In this document: positions 1 through 10,137 of the stretch, one piece after another
Numbering within the stretch: the first letter of the stretch is position 1
Layout of the letters: the number at the start of each line of letters is the position of its first letter
Assembly: GCA_024347015.1 (NCBI GenBank)
Contig: AP024889.1
Coordinates: 2,852,001 to 2,916,000 of the forward strand
Source: Vibrio pectenicida
GTDB taxonomy: Bacteria > Pseudomonadota > Gammaproteobacteria > Enterobacterales > Vibrionaceae
DNA length: 64,000 nt
Reading direction: 5' to 3'
The notes under the pieces: generated by a model
What the model was told of the DNA's origin: nothing
Database searches by the model: none
The model's input: the letters and a program-made list of their open reading frames with translations, nothing else
Position numbers and translations under genes: made by a program

Positions 1-1020
1 TATGCAAAACTTGGTCATGCTTATCTTTGGCTGTTTGCTAGTATGAATATAATCTGTGGAGTAATCACTACAGGAGCGTTGCTTCTATTTAGTGCTAGCC
101 TATTGGAATATTTTATTCCATTTAAAGTATCAATTACTACATTATGCTCAATTATATTAGCGTTTTGTATTGGTATTTTAATCGCTGGCCACTATAAAGC
201 TCTAAATACTGTTTCTAAATCCATAATGGTTGTGCTTATTGTTTCAACCTTAACAGCTGTAATGATTGCGACTAACAACCCAATAGAGGTCCCCTCCTCG
301 TTTGAATCGCCATCACCATGGTCAATGGCTGGTATTGGCTTTATTATAGTTATGATGGGTTGGATGCCAGCCCCTATGGAAATATCAACCGTGACCTCAA
401 TGTGGTTAAAAAGCCAGCAAAAACAAAGTGAAGTTACTGCTCAATCGGCTCTATTTGATTTTAATATCGGCTATATAGGTACAGCACTCCTAGCAATTGT
501 ATTTCTCGCACTTGGAGCACTGGTTCTGCATGGCAGTGATTTGGAATTTTCAAAGTCAGGTTTAGGGTTTTCTCATCAACTAGTCAGTTTATACACCTCT
601 ACGATTGGTGAGTGGTCTCGCTATCTTATTGCAACTGTAGCCTTTCTTTGTATCTTTGGTAGCACTATTACCGTTATTGATGGTTACAGTCGCGCTATTT
701 CTGAATCACAGCGCCTATTGCAAGACCAAACCAAAATAAACCCTAAAGTAACGCAAATATGGATGATAGTGATTTCAATAGCTGCACTTTCGATTATTGT
801 CTTTTGGGCGTCAAGTCTAATGACCATGCTCGACTTTGCTATGGCTATTGCCTTTATTACTGCACCATTTTTTGCCTTGCTTAACTTTCTACTTGTGTCA
901 CAAACTGAATTACCCAAATATCTAGCGTTAAGTAAACCTATGAAGTGGCTATCAATTGCAGGCCTTATCTATTTGTTTAGCTTTTTAGCCGTCTTTTTAT
1001 GGTGGCGATCATTGGTATAA
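1..1020 (+). CDS. Nramp-like divalent metal cation transporter, 5'-truncated by the window edge
   Basis: The reading frame is open from base 1 (Y-A-K-L-G-H-A-Y) through a possible ATG at 43, so this is the C-terminal part of a longer gene. The visible ~340 residues are a string of hydrophobic helices. The segment GWMPAPMEISTVTSMWL resembles the TM6 region of the Nramp/MntH superfamily (COG1914-like), but the canonical MPH metal-binding motif is replaced by MPAPME. It is probably an inner-membrane cation transporter. Because the metal-site motif deviates, manganese or iron should not be assumed as substrate. A bidirectional terminator separates it from convergent rapA. Confidence 0.7.
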   Translation, partial: YAKLGHAYLWLFASMNIICGVITTGALLLFSASLLEYFIPFKVSITTLCSIILAFCIGILIAGHYKALNTVSKSIMVVLIVSTLTAVMIATNNPIEVPSSFESPSPWSMAGIGFIIVMMGWMPAPMEISTVTSMWLKSQQKQSEVTAQSALFDFNIGYIGTALLAIVFLALGALVLHGSDLEFSKSGLGFSHQLVSLYTSTIGEWSRYLIATVAFLCIFGSTITVIDGYSRAISESQRLLQDQTKINPKVTQIWMIVISIAALSIIVFWASSLMTMLDFAMAIAFITAPFFALLNFLLVSQTELPKYLALSKPMKWLSIAGLIYLFSFLAVFLWWRSLV

Positions 1021-1042
1021 ATTACAATTAACCCATACCACA

Positions 1043-1078
1043 AAAAATAAAGGCCTGATTAATCAGGCCTTTATTTTT
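1043..1078. terminator. Bidirectional intrinsic terminator between the Nramp-like gene and rapA
   Basis: This is a perfect 36 bp inverted repeat with a GC-rich core (AGGCCTGATT / AATCAGGCCT) flanked by an A tract on the left and a T tract on the right, so it can end transcription from both convergent genes. Confidence 0.9.
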
Positions 1079-1106
1079 CATCGGCAGGGTATAGTACTGA
1101 CCTTAT

Positions 1107-4016
1107 TTAGTTATGAGATACAACGATCAAACGCAGTGAATCAAGCTGAAATTGAGCCTTAGTAATATAAACCTCTAACTGCTTGATTTGCTCTTCAATT
1201 GTCGTCAGCTCTTCGTCTCGAATGTTTGGGTTGACGGCTTTTAGTGCTTGTAAACGCTCTAATTCTGCATTCAAACTGACTTTCATATCTAGTTGCGCCT
1301 GCTCACGTACAGCCGTCACCTTATCGATAATAAATGATTCACCAGCGGTGATCATTTGGTGTATTTGAGGCTGAACCGATGAAACTAATTTAGCGGCCAT
1401 ATGACGTCCAACAGGGCTCAGCTGGCGATTAAAGCTTTCAAACTCAACCTGCTCAGACAAATCACAGCCTTTGCCATCCAGCATCAAGCGAATCGGTGTT
1501 GCGGGCAAAAAGCGGCTGATACCACTGCGCTTTGGTGCCTGTGCATCCACCTTATAAATCAGCTCAAGTAACATAGTACCGACAGGCAGTGCCTTATTTT
1601 TCAATAAAGAAACCGCAGCCGCCCCCACCCCTTCGCTCATAAGAAGATCTATGCCCCCTTGAATCATCGGGTGCTCCCAACTGATGAAATTCATATCCTC
1701 ACGAGATAAAGCCGTATCACGATCAAAAGTAATCGTCGCACCTTCATAAGGAAGACCAGGGTAGCTTGGTACCATCATATGCTCAGATGGCGTGACAACT
1801 ATAGCGTTTTCACCTTTATCATCCTGATTAAGACCTATGGTATCAAACAGACTTAAGGCAAAAGTAACCAGATTGGTATCACCATCTGTGGCTGCTATCT
1901 TATCGACAATTTCTAGCGCTTTATCACCACCGTTTGAGTGCATTTCTAGTAAACGATCTCGACCCTGCTCAAGTTGAGACTTCAAAGTCTGATTCATATC
2001 AGCAGACTGGCTAATCACCTCATCGAGCTCTGTAGTATCGCCTGTGGCTAACATTTCAATTAAACGACCAGAGAACTCATCATAAACCGCTCGCCCAGTT
2101 GGGCAGGTATCAGCAAAAGCATTTAAGCCTTCATCAAACCAACGAGCCAAAATAGCCTGGGATGTTTGCTCTAAATAAGGGACGTGGATATCAATATCTC
2201 GGTTTTGTCCAATACGGTCTAAGCGGCCAATACGCTGCTCAAGCAAGTCTGGGTTGAATGGTAAATCGAACATCACTAACTGATTGGCAAACTGAAAGTT
2301 GCGTCCTTCAGAACCGATTTCACTACAAATAAGTACCTGAGCGCCGCCTTCTTCCTGAGCAAAATAGGCTGCTGCTTTGTCTCGCTCAAGGATAGACATA
2401 CCTTCATGAAACACCGTTGCCCGAATACCTTCTCGCTCGCGTAGCGCTTGCTCTAATTGCAAAGCCGTCGTGGAACGCGAAGCGATAACGAGTATTTTTT
2501 CACTACGCTTTTGCTTAATTTTATCGATCAGCCAATTCACTCGCGGATCAAACTGCCACCAGCTGGCTTCATCACCTTCAAATTCTTGAAAGATTTCTTC
2601 AGGGTATAGATTCTTTAAGGCTCTTGCTTCTTGGCTTATCTTTCCACCGATCAAGCCTGATACACGCATCGACGTGGTGTATTGAGAAGGTATCAGCATC
2701 GGCAATAAATTGACATTACGAACTGGGAAACCTTTAATGGCCGCGCGAGTATTACGGAACAACACTCTACCTGTACCATGGCGATCCATAAGATTATCAA
2801 TCAATTCTTGACGAGCACTCACGGCTGAGGCTTCTTCGGTATCACTTTCAATAATACGGAACAAAGGTTCAACATCTTGCTCTGTCAGCAGATCAGTGAT
2901 CTGATTTTTAGCCTCATTGGATAGAGATTGACCAGAAAACAAAGCGCTGACTGAATCAGCAACTGGCGCATATTGCTCTTCCTCTTCGACAAATGATTGG
3001 TAATCAAAAAATCGGTCAGAATCGAGTAAACGCAGTCGAGCAAAATGACTTTCACGGCCCAGCTGCTCAGGAGTTGCAGTCAGAAGTAATACCCCAGGTG
3101 TATTTTCAGCCAAGCCCTCTACAATTTGATATTCGCGGCTAGGATTCTCAGAGTTCCATTCAAGGTGATGAGCTTCATCTACAACCAATAAGTCCCACCC
3201 TCCCTCTAAGGCTTGCTCAAAGCGCTTGCGACTTTTGCGCAGAAAATCCAAAGAGCAAAGAACATATTGCTGCGTATCAAATGGGTTATCAGCATCAGTA
3301 AGCGCTTCAATACAACGATCTTCATCAAAAATAGAGAAATGTAAATTGAAGCGGCGCATCATCTCAACCAACCACTGATGCTGTAATGTCTCCGGTACAA
3401 CAATCAAAATACGTTCAGCACGGCCTGCTAACACCTGCTGGTGGATAATCATTCCCGCTTCAATCGTTTTACCTAAACCCACTTCATCAGCGAGAAGAAC
3501 ACGTGGCGCATGTCGGCGACCAACCTCATGGGCAATATACAACTGATGTGGAATCAAACCAGCACGCATACCACACAAACCACGCATCGGGCTCTTATGC
3601 TGCTCATATTGGTTCACAAGAGCTCTATAGCGCAGTACAAAGTTATCCATGCGATCAATTTGGCCTGCAAACAATTTGTCTTGTGGTTTATTAAAACGAA
3701 TTTGATTACTAAGCATGATCTCACGCAAAGTCACTTCTTGCTCACCTGTGTCTTCACGAGTCCCTATGTAAGCATATAAGCCTTGCTCTTCAATGACCTG
3801 CTCAACCTTAAGTGACCATCCTTCTTGACTATCTACGAGATCACCAGTGTTGAATGTTACACGGGTAACAGGCGCATCACTACGAGCGTAAACTCGGTTT
3901 TCTTCAGAAGCTGCAAACATAAGTGTTACTGTACGATTATCCAATGCAACCACAGTTCCTAAACCTAAATCGCTTTCTGTATCGCTTATCCAGCGCTGGC
4001 CCAAAGCAAATGTCAT
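1107..4016 (-). CDS. rapA: RNA polymerase-associated ATPase RapA (HepA)
   Basis: This 969-residue protein is close in length to E. coli RapA (968). It is a Swi2/Snf2-type ATPase that binds RNA polymerase and promotes its recycling after termination. Visible features are the N-terminal Tudor-like region, Walker A DEVGLGKT near residue 178, the DEAHH box near residue 280, and the helicase motif [11 protein letters not shown] near residue 640. The start is the ATG at 4016. It is monocistronic, divergent from the PIN-PhoH gene and convergent with the Nramp-like gene. Confidence 0.96.
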   Translation of the reverse strand: MTFALGQRWISDTESDLGLGTVVALDNRTVTLMFAASEENRVYARSDAPVTRVTFNTGDLVDSQEGWSLKVEQVIEEQGLYAYIGTREDTGEQEVTLREIMLSNQIRFNKPQDKLFAGQIDRMDNFVLRYRALVNQYEQHKSPMRGLCGMRAGLIPHQLYIAHEVGRRHAPRVLLADEVGLGKTIEAGMIIHQQVLAGRAERILIVVPETLQHQWLVEMMRRFNLHFSIFDEDRCIEALTDADNPFDTQQYVLCSLDFLRKSRKRFEQALEGGWDLLVVDEAHHLEWNSENPSREYQIVEGLAENTPGVLLLTATPEQLGRESHFARLRLLDSDRFFDYQSFVEEEEQYAPVADSVSALFSGQSLSNEAKNQITDLLTEQDVEPLFRIIESDTEEASAVSARQELIDNLMDRHGTGRVLFRNTRAAIKGFPVRNVNLLPMLIPSQYTTSMRVSGLIGGKISQEARALKNLYPEEIFQEFEGDEASWWQFDPRVNWLIDKIKQKRSEKILVIASRSTTALQLEQALREREGIRATVFHEGMSILERDKAAAYFAQEEGGAQVLICSEIGSEGRNFQFANQLVMFDLPFNPDLLEQRIGRLDRIGQNRDIDIHVPYLEQTSQAILARWFDEGLNAFADTCPTGRAVYDEFSGRLIEMLATGDTTELDEVISQSADMNQTLKSQLEQGRDRLLEMHSNGGDKALEIVDKIAATDGDTNLVTFALSLFDTIGLNQDDKGENAIVVTPSEHMMVPSYPGLPYEGATITFDRDTALSREDMNFISWEHPMIQGGIDLLMSEGVGAAAVSLLKNKALPVGTMLLELIYKVDAQAPKRSGISRFLPATPIRLMLDGKGCDLSEQVEFESFNRQLSPVGRHMAAKLVSSVQPQIHQMITAGESFIIDKVTAVREQAQLDMKVSLNAELERLQALKAVNPNIRDEELTTIEEQIKQLEVYITKAQFQLDSLRLIVVSHN

Positions 4017-4487
4017 GAATTGACTACCTCACCTGTTGAATTCAAAAAACGGGTCAAAATATCTTAGTTATTCTTGCACAAGGTGACAGTTTGATGGCAG
4101 GAGAATTTATCGCCAACTATCACGCAAAAAAGGCCGCTAATATTACTCTAAGCTGTGATACTGGTCACGCACAAACACCTCAAAAAACAACAATTTTTTC
4201 TTCATCTTTTGCATGACATCAAACTGTAAGAAAAGAATGGCAGTTCTAACAGGGAGAGTCGGATATCTGACTTATACTCAAAAATGAAAGTGCAAGTTTT
4301 GGCGTCATTTTTTCGACTGGCACAAGAGATGCATTATTTCATATGACGATCAACACGGGTTTGTAGCATAAACGCTATCCGACAGCGATCTCCAAGTGAC
4401 CTGCGTCATGCTACAAGCCAACGCAAGTAAGCCAAGAAACAAGTAATTGTGATTGGCAAATCAGCCGTATCTCGGCAAGGAGCGCTT
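4017..4487. other. Divergent intergenic region, rapA / PIN-PhoH gene
   Basis: This 471 bp region has no supported gene. It must carry the promoters of both divergent genes, but no hexamer pair stands out clearly. A GTG-initiated extension of the PhoH frame reaches 4449 and is not supported by a ribosome binding site. Confidence 0.6.
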
Positions 4488-5864
4488 ATGGGTGACACGG
4501 ATCGGAAACTTTTTGTCCTAGACACCAACATCCTTCTTCACGAACCTTTAGCTATTTATTCATTTCAAGAGCACGACGTCGTCATACCTATGACTGTCCT
4601 CGAAGAACTTGACCGAATAAAAGACAGCAAACGCGACGTTGCTCGCGATGCAAGAGTGGCTATCAGGGCAATGGAAGCCATGTTTAAAGATGCCACACCC
4701 GACGAAATTTCCGAAGGGATTCCTATCAACCGCGATAAAGAATACACAGGACATATCTCAATTCTTGCAGATTTTGAGCTACAAGAAACTGTTAAAGCTT
4801 TTGCCGATAAGGCGGGTGACAATCGTATCCTCAATGGTGTGTTGTATTTACAAAATAAACGAGCGCCACGTGAAGTTATTTTACTCACCAAAGATATTAA
4901 CATGCGCTTGCGTGCTAAAGGTGCAGGCGTTCGCTTTGTTGAAGATTACCGTACTGACCAATTGATTGATGACGTCCAATACTTAACAAAAGGGTTCCAA
5001 CAGATAGAAGGAGAGTTTTGGAGTAACATTGACCAAGTTGAAAGCAAAAATTACGCAGGTCATACTTATCATATACTCGACCGTGAACCGTTCGAACCCA
5101 CATACATTAATCAATACGTTATCGATGAAGGTAGTGATTTTGCAGGGCGAGTTGAAGACATCAAACCCAATAAGATCACTCTTAAAGATTTAAGCCGAGA
5201 GCGAATGATGAATCGACGCGCTTGGGATATTACCCCGAAAAATATTTATCAAGGAATGGCACTTGATGCACTTCTTGATCCTGAGATTGATCTAGTCATT
5301 ATGACAGGCGCAGCAGGCAGCGGTAAAACACTTCTTGCTCTTGCATCAGCACTGGAACAAACCATAGAAAAAGGCATGTTCGATAAGATTATAGTTACTC
5401 GAAATACGCCAGACATTGGTGAATCTATTGGTTTTTTACCTGGCTCAGAAGAAGAAAAAATGCTCCCTTGGCTTGCTGCTGTGACTGATACTCTCGAAGC
5501 TCTGCACAAGCATGATCACTGCACAGAGGGGTCAATGAAGTACATCTGTGATAAAGCCAACATTCAGTTTAAATCAATCAACTTTATGCGTGGTCGATCA
5601 ATTCAGAACGCTTTTGTATTGCTTGATGAATGTCAAAATTTAACCGCTTCCCAAATTAAAACCATTATTACCCGTTGTGGTGAAGGAACCAAAATCGTCT
5701 GCTCTGGTAACTTAGCGCAAATTGATTCTCATTACCTAACCCCTGTTACATCGGGGCTAACCTATATGGTCGAACGCTTCAAAAGCTTCGAAGGAAGTGC
5801 CAATGTTCACCTCAATGGCGTGGTGCGAAGTCGCTTAGCTGAGTTTGCTGAAGAAAATTTATAA
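4488..5864 (+). CDS. PIN domain-PhoH family ATPase (PhoH2-like)
   Basis: The protein has 458 residues. An N-terminal PIN nuclease-like domain starts with the acidic motif FVLDTN (residues 9-14). A C-terminal PhoH ATPase domain carries Walker A GAAGSGKT (274-281) and a LLDECQN Walker B-like motif. Fused PIN-PhoH proteins are proposed RNA helicase/ribonucleases. The start was set at ATG 4488 because AAGGAG lies at 4477-4482 with a 5 nt spacer; the upstream GTG at 4449 has no such signal. It is followed by a 23 bp hairpin and argF. Confidence 0.9.
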   Translation: MGDTDRKLFVLDTNILLHEPLAIYSFQEHDVVIPMTVLEELDRIKDSKRDVARDARVAIRAMEAMFKDATPDEISEGIPINRDKEYTGHISILADFELQETVKAFADKAGDNRILNGVLYLQNKRAPREVILLTKDINMRLRAKGAGVRFVEDYRTDQLIDDVQYLTKGFQQIEGEFWSNIDQVESKNYAGHTYHILDREPFEPTYINQYVIDEGSDFAGRVEDIKPNKITLKDLSRERMMNRRAWDITPKNIYQGMALDALLDPEIDLVIMTGAAGSGKTLLALASALEQTIEKGMFDKIIVTRNTPDIGESIGFLPGSEEEKMLPWLAAVTDTLEALHKHDHCTEGSMKYICDKANIQFKSINFMRGRSIQNAFVLLDECQNLTASQIKTIITRCGEGTKIVCSGNLAQIDSHYLTPVTSGLTYMVERFKSFEGSANVHLNGVVRSRLAEFAEENL

Positions 5865-5873
5865 TCTTTTATC

Positions 5874-5896
5874 GCGGGATACTTCATGTATCCCGC
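5874..5896 (+). other. Hairpin downstream of the PIN-PhoH gene
   Basis: A perfect 9 bp stem (GCGGGATAC / GTATCCCGC) with a 5 nt loop lies 9 bp after the stop codon. An A-rich run, not a T run, follows it, so it is not a classical intrinsic terminator on the plus strand. It may stabilise the 3' end or assist Rho-dependent termination. Confidence 0.5.
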
Positions 5897-5913
5897 AAAA
5901 ATAAATATTCACA
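5896..5913 (+). promoter_or_regulatory. Candidate ARG box (ArgR operator) upstream of argF
   Basis: The right half is a perfect ATTCA (5907-5911), preceded by four A/T bases and a partial left half AAAAT in place of TGAAT. This fits the 18 bp ARG box shape known for E. coli ArgR. It lies 57 bp before the argF start, and argR is in the same window. Only one box is visible, whereas operators usually hold two. Confidence 0.4.
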
Positions 5914-5970
5914 ATCACTACATATTTAGTTATAAAAGGCCTTGGTAGAAATTTTAAATCTGGGGTTACT

Positions 5971-6975
5971 ATGGCTTTTAATTTACGCAACAGGAATTTT
6001 CTCAAACTGCTCGATTTCTCTTCTAAAGAAATCCAATTCTTAATCGGTTTAGCCTCTGATCTTAAACAAGCTAAGTATGCAGGTACCGAGCAAAAAAAAC
6101 TCACAGGAAAAAATATCGCTTTGATCTTTGAAAAAGCGTCCACTCGCACCCGCTGCGCTTTTGAAGTCGCAGCCTTTGATCAAGGTGCCCAAGTCTCTTA
6201 TATAGGGCCTTCAGGATCTCAAATTGGTCATAAAGAGTCGATGAAAGACACTGCTAGAGTGCTGGGTAGAATGTATGACGGCATCGAGTATCGCGGGTTT
6301 GAACAAAGCATTGTTGAAGAGTTAGGACAATATTCAGGCATACCAGTATGGAATGGCCTAACAAATGAATTTCATCCAACTCAAATTCTGGCTGATTTAC
6401 TGACAATGTTAGAACATAGCCAAGGAAAGCAATTACATGACATCACATTCGCTTATTTAGGGGATGCGCGTAATAACATGGGTAACTCTTTACTTGTTGG
6501 TGCGGCTAAAATGGGCATGGATATTAGGCTCATTGCTCCCAAAGCTTATTGGCCGAAAAAGGAACTAGTAGAAACCAGTCAACATATCGCTAAACAAACT
6601 GGGGCGAATATTACCCTTACCGAAAATATCGAGCAAGGTGTGAAAGGCTGTGACTTTCTCTACACGGATGTTTGGCTGTCGATGGGAGAAGCCTCAGAAT
6701 CTTGGGACGAAAGGGTAGCGCAACTGAGACCTTATCAGGTCAATATGAACACCATAGAAAAAGCGGACAATCCTAATGTAAAGTTCATGCACTGTTTACC
6801 TGCTTTTCACAACGACGAGACCATTATAGGCAAGGAAGTAGCTGAAAAATATGGTATGAGTGGGCTCGAAGTCACCGAGGAAGTATTTGAGTCTCGACAT
6901 TCGATAGTCTTTGATGAGGCTGAAAACCGTATGCACACCATTAAAGCTGTGATGGTCGCCACACTAGGAGACTAG
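5971..6975 (+). CDS. argF: Ornithine carbamoyltransferase
   Basis: The enzyme makes citrulline from ornithine and carbamoyl phosphate in arginine synthesis, or runs in reverse in arginine catabolism. The 334 residues carry the carbamoyl phosphate loop STRTR (57-61), the HPTQ motif and the ornithine-site HCLPAFHN motif. From memory, the opening MAFN-RN and the TGTEQKKL-like segment recall the catabolic enzyme ArcB of the arginine deiminase pathway. The rest resembles biosynthetic ArgF, and arcA lies 11 kb away. The position next to pyrBI and the ARG-box candidate favour a biosynthetic role. Confidence 0.92.
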   Translation: MAFNLRNRNFLKLLDFSSKEIQFLIGLASDLKQAKYAGTEQKKLTGKNIALIFEKASTRTRCAFEVAAFDQGAQVSYIGPSGSQIGHKESMKDTARVLGRMYDGIEYRGFEQSIVEELGQYSGIPVWNGLTNEFHPTQILADLLTMLEHSQGKQLHDITFAYLGDARNNMGNSLLVGAAKMGMDIRLIAPKAYWPKKELVETSQHIAKQTGANITLTENIEQGVKGCDFLYTDVWLSMGEASESWDERVAQLRPYQVNMNTIEKADNPNVKFMHCLPAFHNDETIIGKEVAEKYGMSGLEVTEEVFESRHSIVFDEAENRMHTIKAVMVATLGD

Positions 6976-7015
6976 TATCGACAATATTTGCACATTTAGG
7001 CTTAGACGTAAACGC

Positions 7016-7043
7016 TTGCGCTGGCCTATCTTCAGCGTATAAT
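7016..7043 (+). promoter_or_regulatory. Promoter of the pyrBI operon
   Basis: TTGCGC (7016-7021) and a perfect TATAAT (7038-7043) are separated by 16 bp. They lie directly before a leader with its own ribosome binding site, leader peptide and attenuator. Confidence 0.75.
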
Positions 7044-7074
7044 GCTCTGCAATTTATCTGGAGGTAGTAACCAA

Positions 7075-7179
7075 ATGCCACGTAAAGGTGCTCAACAAAG
7101 TAATTTACTTAGGGTAAGCCAAAATACTTACTGGTCCGGTTTTTTGCTATTTCCGCCGATTTTTAAAGCCTCCCTATAG
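7075..7179 (+). CDS. pyrL: pyrBI operon leader peptide
   Basis: A 34-codon open frame starts at ATG 7075 behind GGAGGT (7060-7065). Its stop codon TAG (7177-7179) lies at the apex of the attenuator hairpin. The second half contains a T-rich stretch (GGTTTTTTGCTATTTCC), as expected for UTP-sensitive pausing of RNA polymerase. In E. coli pyrBI, a ribosome translating close behind a UTP-starved polymerase prevents the terminator from folding. The layout is the same here although the peptide sequence differs. It is too short for most gene finders. Confidence 0.82.
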   Translation: MPRKGAQQSNLLRVSQNTYWSGFLLFPPIFKASL

Positions 7180-7191
7180 GGAGGCTTTTTT
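7165..7191 (+). terminator. pyrBI attenuator (intrinsic terminator)
   Basis: A perfect palindrome (AAAGCCTCCCTA / TAGGGAGGCTTT, 7165-7188) is followed by a T run. It lies between the leader peptide and pyrB, and the leader stop codon is inside it. A ribosome reaching the stop codon would physically block the hairpin. Confidence 0.9.
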
Positions 7192-7221
7192 ATTGCCTAA
7201 CATGTAGATGGGACGATGATT

Positions 7222-8151
7222 ATGACCAATACGCTTTACAACAAGCACATTATCTCCATACCAGAACTTTCTCGTGAAGAACTGGAACTGATTGTCAAAA
7301 CCGCAGGTCAACTCAAAGCAGAGCCAAACCCGGCACTTATCAAAAACAAAGTTGTCGCAAGCTGCTTCTTTGAGCCATCGACCCGAACTCGTCTTTCGTT
7401 TGAGAGTGCCATACAGCGCATAGGCGGCAGTGTTATTGGTTTTGATAATGGTGGTAATACATCGCTAGCCAAAAAAGGCGAAACCCTTTCGGATTCTGTG
7501 CAAATTATTTCCTCTTATGTTGATGCTTTTGTAATGCGTCACCCTCAAGAAGGAGCTGCCCGCTTAGCCTCTGAGTTTTCAAATGGCGTACCCGTGATTA
7601 ATGCCGGTGACGGTGCAAATCAACACCCAACTCAAACTCTGCTTGATTTATTCTCGATTGCCGAGACTCAAGGTAGGTTAGACAGTCTCAGTGTTGCCTT
7701 TGTCGGCGATCTGAAATATGGCCGTACCGTTCACTCTCTTACTCAAGCTCTAGCAAAATTCAGCCATGTTCGATTCTACTTTATTGCGCCTGAAGCATTG
7801 GCAATGCCCGATTATATTTGCGATGAACTGGATGAAGCTGGGATTCAATATAGCATGCATACAGATATGGAGAGTGTTATTCCTGAGCTGGATATTTTGT
7901 ATATGACTCGAGTGCAAAAAGAGCGCTTTGATGAATCCGAGTACGCGCATATTAAATCAGCTTATATTCTTACAGCTGAGTTATTGGAAGGAGCACGCAG
8001 CAACCTAAAAGTTCTCCACCCTCTACCACGTGTAGATGAAATCACAGTAGATGTTGATAAAACCCCTCATGCCTATTATTTTGAGCAAGCGGAAAACGGA
8101 GTTTATGCTCGCGAAGCTTTGCTTGCTCTTGTACTTAACCAACGACTGTAA
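7222..8151 (+). CDS. pyrB: Aspartate carbamoyltransferase catalytic subunit
   Basis: The enzyme condenses carbamoyl phosphate with aspartate, the committed step of pyrimidine synthesis. The protein has 309 residues, with EPSTRTR (51-57), HPTQTLLD and HPLPRVDEI motifs. The start chosen is ATG 7222, giving M-T-N-T-L-Y like the E. coli M-A-N-P-L-Y. GGGA at 7210-7213 is 8 nt upstream of it; the ATG at 7216 is only 2 nt from that site. It is followed after 14 nt by pyrI and is controlled by the upstream attenuator. Confidence 0.96.
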   Translation: MTNTLYNKHIISIPELSREELELIVKTAGQLKAEPNPALIKNKVVASCFFEPSTRTRLSFESAIQRIGGSVIGFDNGGNTSLAKKGETLSDSVQIISSYVDAFVMRHPQEGAARLASEFSNGVPVINAGDGANQHPTQTLLDLFSIAETQGRLDSLSVAFVGDLKYGRTVHSLTQALAKFSHVRFYFIAPEALAMPDYICDELDEAGIQYSMHTDMESVIPELDILYMTRVQKERFDESEYAHIKSAYILTAELLEGARSNLKVLHPLPRVDEITVDVDKTPHAYYFEQAENGVYAREALLALVLNQRL

Positions 8152-8165
8152 TCGGGAGAACTATC

Positions 8166-8627
8166 ATGGCTAAAGAAACTCAATTGCAGGTTGAAGCAAT
8201 TAAAAATGGCACGGTTATCGACCACATACCAGCTCAGATTGGTATCAAGGTCCTCAAACTTTTCTCAATGCATAAGTCAGAGCAGCGAGTCACCATAGGA
8301 TTAAACTTACCTTCGTCAGCACTTGGTCACAAAGACCTACTTAAGATCGAAAATGTGTTTATTAGTGAAGACCAAGCCAATAAGTTGGCCCTTTACGCTC
8401 CCCACGCCACTGTTAACCAAATTGAAAACTATAAGGTGGTTAAGAAATTAGCACTCGATTTACCCGAACAAATCAATAACGTATTTGAATGCCCTAATAG
8501 TAACTGCATTACTCATGATGAGCCTGTAGAAAGCAGCTTCAAAGTATTTGAAAAGAAAGATGCAATCCGCCTAAAGTGCAAATATTGCGAGAAGGTATTT
8601 TCTCGAGAGATAGTTACTGAACGTTAA
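8166..8627 (+). CDS. pyrI: Aspartate carbamoyltransferase regulatory subunit
   Basis: The 153-residue subunit binds the allosteric effectors CTP and ATP and links catalytic trimers. The four zinc ligands Cys109, Cys114, Cys138 and Cys141 have the same positions as in E. coli PyrI. It is translated from a GGGAGA site just after pyrB, as the second gene of the operon, and is followed by an intrinsic terminator. Confidence 0.96.
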   Translation: MAKETQLQVEAIKNGTVIDHIPAQIGIKVLKLFSMHKSEQRVTIGLNLPSSALGHKDLLKIENVFISEDQANKLALYAPHATVNQIENYKVVKKLALDLPEQINNVFECPNSNCITHDEPVESSFKVFEKKDAIRLKCKYCEKVFSREIVTER

Positions 8628-8653
8628 TCTATTTGTCTTAGTAATTACTTCAC

Positions 8654-8683
8654 ATCCCTGTTTTCTCTGGCAGGGATTTTTCT
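8654..8683 (+). terminator. Terminator of the pyrBI operon
   Basis: A 7 bp stem (ATCCCTG / CAGGGAT) with a 10 nt loop is followed by a T-rich tract, 26 bp after the pyrI stop codon. Confidence 0.8.
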
Positions 8684-8756
8684 TTACGCCGCGATGCTTT
8701 CACGGCAAACTAAGTTTATCTAACTAGATTCAACCCTCCACAGATGGAATATAATA

Positions 8757-9146
8757 ATGACTAAAGTACTTCATACAGATTCTGCTCCAGCTGCTATTGG
8801 CCCATATATCCAAGGTGTAGATTTAGGCAATATGGTGCTAACTTCTGGCCAAATACCTATAAACCCTGAAAATGGTGAAGTTTCTGCTAGTATTGCCGAA
8901 CAAGCTCTCCAATCTTTAAACAACGTTAAAGCGGTTGTACAAGCTTCAGGCTTATCAGTTTCTAACATAGTGAAAATGACTGTATTTGTTAAAGATCTTA
9001 ATGACTTCGGCACAGTAAATGAAGTATACGGTAAATTCTTCGATGACCATAATGTCGCTAACTATCCAGCGCGATCGTGCGTTGAAGTTGCTCGCCTACC
9101 AAAAGATGTAGGTATTGAAATTGAAGCGATTGCAATTCGTCAGTAA
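8757..9146 (+). CDS. ridA: Reactive intermediate/imine deaminase RidA
   Basis: The 129-residue protein belongs to the RidA/YjgF/UK114 family, cytosolic trimers that hydrolyse reactive 2-aminoacrylate and related imines formed by PLP enzymes. The conserved blocks LTSGQIP and ARSCVEVARLPKDVGIEIEA are present, including the substrate-binding arginine (ARSCVEV). A GATGGAAT stretch provides the ribosome binding site. It is convergent with mdh. Confidence 0.94.
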   Translation: MTKVLHTDSAPAAIGPYIQGVDLGNMVLTSGQIPINPENGEVSASIAEQALQSLNNVKAVVQASGLSVSNIVKMTVFVKDLNDFGTVNEVYGKFFDDHNVANYPARSCVEVARLPKDVGIEIEAIAIRQ

Positions 9147-9157
9147 GCTATAAATAC

Positions 9158-9184
9158 AAAAAAGCCGACGATTTGTCGGCCTTT
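9158..9184 (-). terminator. Terminator downstream of mdh (also after ridA)
   Basis: A 6 bp stem (GCCGAC / GTCGGC) with a short loop is preceded on the plus strand by six A residues. These become a U tract for minus-strand transcripts from mdh. The plus-strand side has only CTTTA, so termination of ridA here would be weaker. Confidence 0.8.
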
Positions 9185-9204
9185 ACGGTTAAAATTGCGC
9201 TTAC

Positions 9205-10137
9205 TTACTGTGCGAAGTCAACGCCAATTTTAATATCACCATTAAGTGTATCAAGCATTCCATCAAGTGCATCTTTTTCAAACGCACTTAGTTCACCGTA
9301 ACTAAGTACTTCTTCCACACCATTTTTGCCTAGTTTAACTGGTTGCGCAAAAAATGGCGCATGCTCACCATTACCCTCAACATAAGCATAATCAATAACT
9401 TCTTCACCCTGAATAGCTTTAACGAGTGAAAGACCAAATCGACAAGCAGCTTGACCCATGGAAAGCGTCGCAGAACCACCACCAGCTTTGGCTTCAACTA
9501 CCTCTGTGCCAGCATTCTGAATACGTTTAGTTAATGCTTTAACTTCTTCAGATGTAAACTCAATACCCTTCACCTGAGAAAGAAGGGGCAAAATAGTCAC
9601 ACCAGAGTGACCACCAATTACAGGAACATTAACTTCACTTGGTGACTTGCCTTTTAACTCAGCAACAAATGTTTCTGAACGAATGACGTCTAATGTTGTT
9701 ACACCGAACAAGCGGCGTTTATCATAAACACCTGCTTTCTTGAGCACTTCCGCAGCAATTGGTACAGTAGTGTTAACTGGGTTAGTGATAATACCAACCA
9801 AAGCTTTAGGACATACTTTAGCAATTTTCTCAGCAAGCGCTTTAACAATACCTGCATTTACGTTAAACAAGTCAGCACGATCCATACCTGGTTTACGGGC
9901 AACACCGGCAGAGATAAGAACAACATCAGCACCTTCAAGTGCTGGAGTTGGATCTTCACCAGCATATCCCTTGATGGAGACCGGAGTAGGGATATGACTT
10001 AGATCAGCTGCAACACCAGGCGTTACCGGAGCGATATCATACAGGGCAAGATCTGAGCCTGCTGGAAGATTGTTTTTCAGTAAAAGGGCTAAGGCTTGAC
10101 CGATGCCACCAGCGGCACCAATAACGGCTACTTTCAT
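9205..10137 (-). CDS. mdh: Malate dehydrogenase
   Basis: This NAD-dependent enzyme of the TCA cycle oxidises malate to oxaloacetate. The 310 residues include the Rossmann motif GAAGGIGQ (8-15), substrate arginines in RKPGMDR (81-87) and at Arg153, and the catalytic His177 in GGHSGV. The start is ATG 10137. It is divergent from argR, the same pairing seen in many enterobacteria and vibrios. Confidence 0.97.
   Translation of the reverse strand: MKVAVIGAAGGIGQALALLLKNNLPAGSDLALYDIAPVTPGVAADLSHIPTPVSIKGYAGEDPTPALEGADVVLISAGVARKPGMDRADLFNVNAGIVKALAEKIAKVCPKALVGIITNPVNTTVPIAAEVLKKAGVYDKRRLFGVTTLDVIRSETFVAELKGKSPSEVNVPVIGGHSGVTILPLLSQVKGIEFTSEEVKALTKRIQNAGTEVVEAKAGGGSATLSMGQAACRFGLSLVKAIQGEEVIDYAYVEGNGEHAPFFAQPVKLGKNGVEEVLSYGELSAFEKDALDGMLDTLNGDIKIGVDFAQ

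Noticed and set aside
4449..4487. GTG start for the PIN-PhoH protein
   Set aside because: The ATG at 4488 has a strong AAGGAG site at proper spacing; the GTG has none.
5874..5896. Classical intrinsic terminator after the PIN-PhoH gene
   Set aside because: The hairpin is perfect but an A-rich, not T-rich, tract follows, so it was kept only as a stem-loop.
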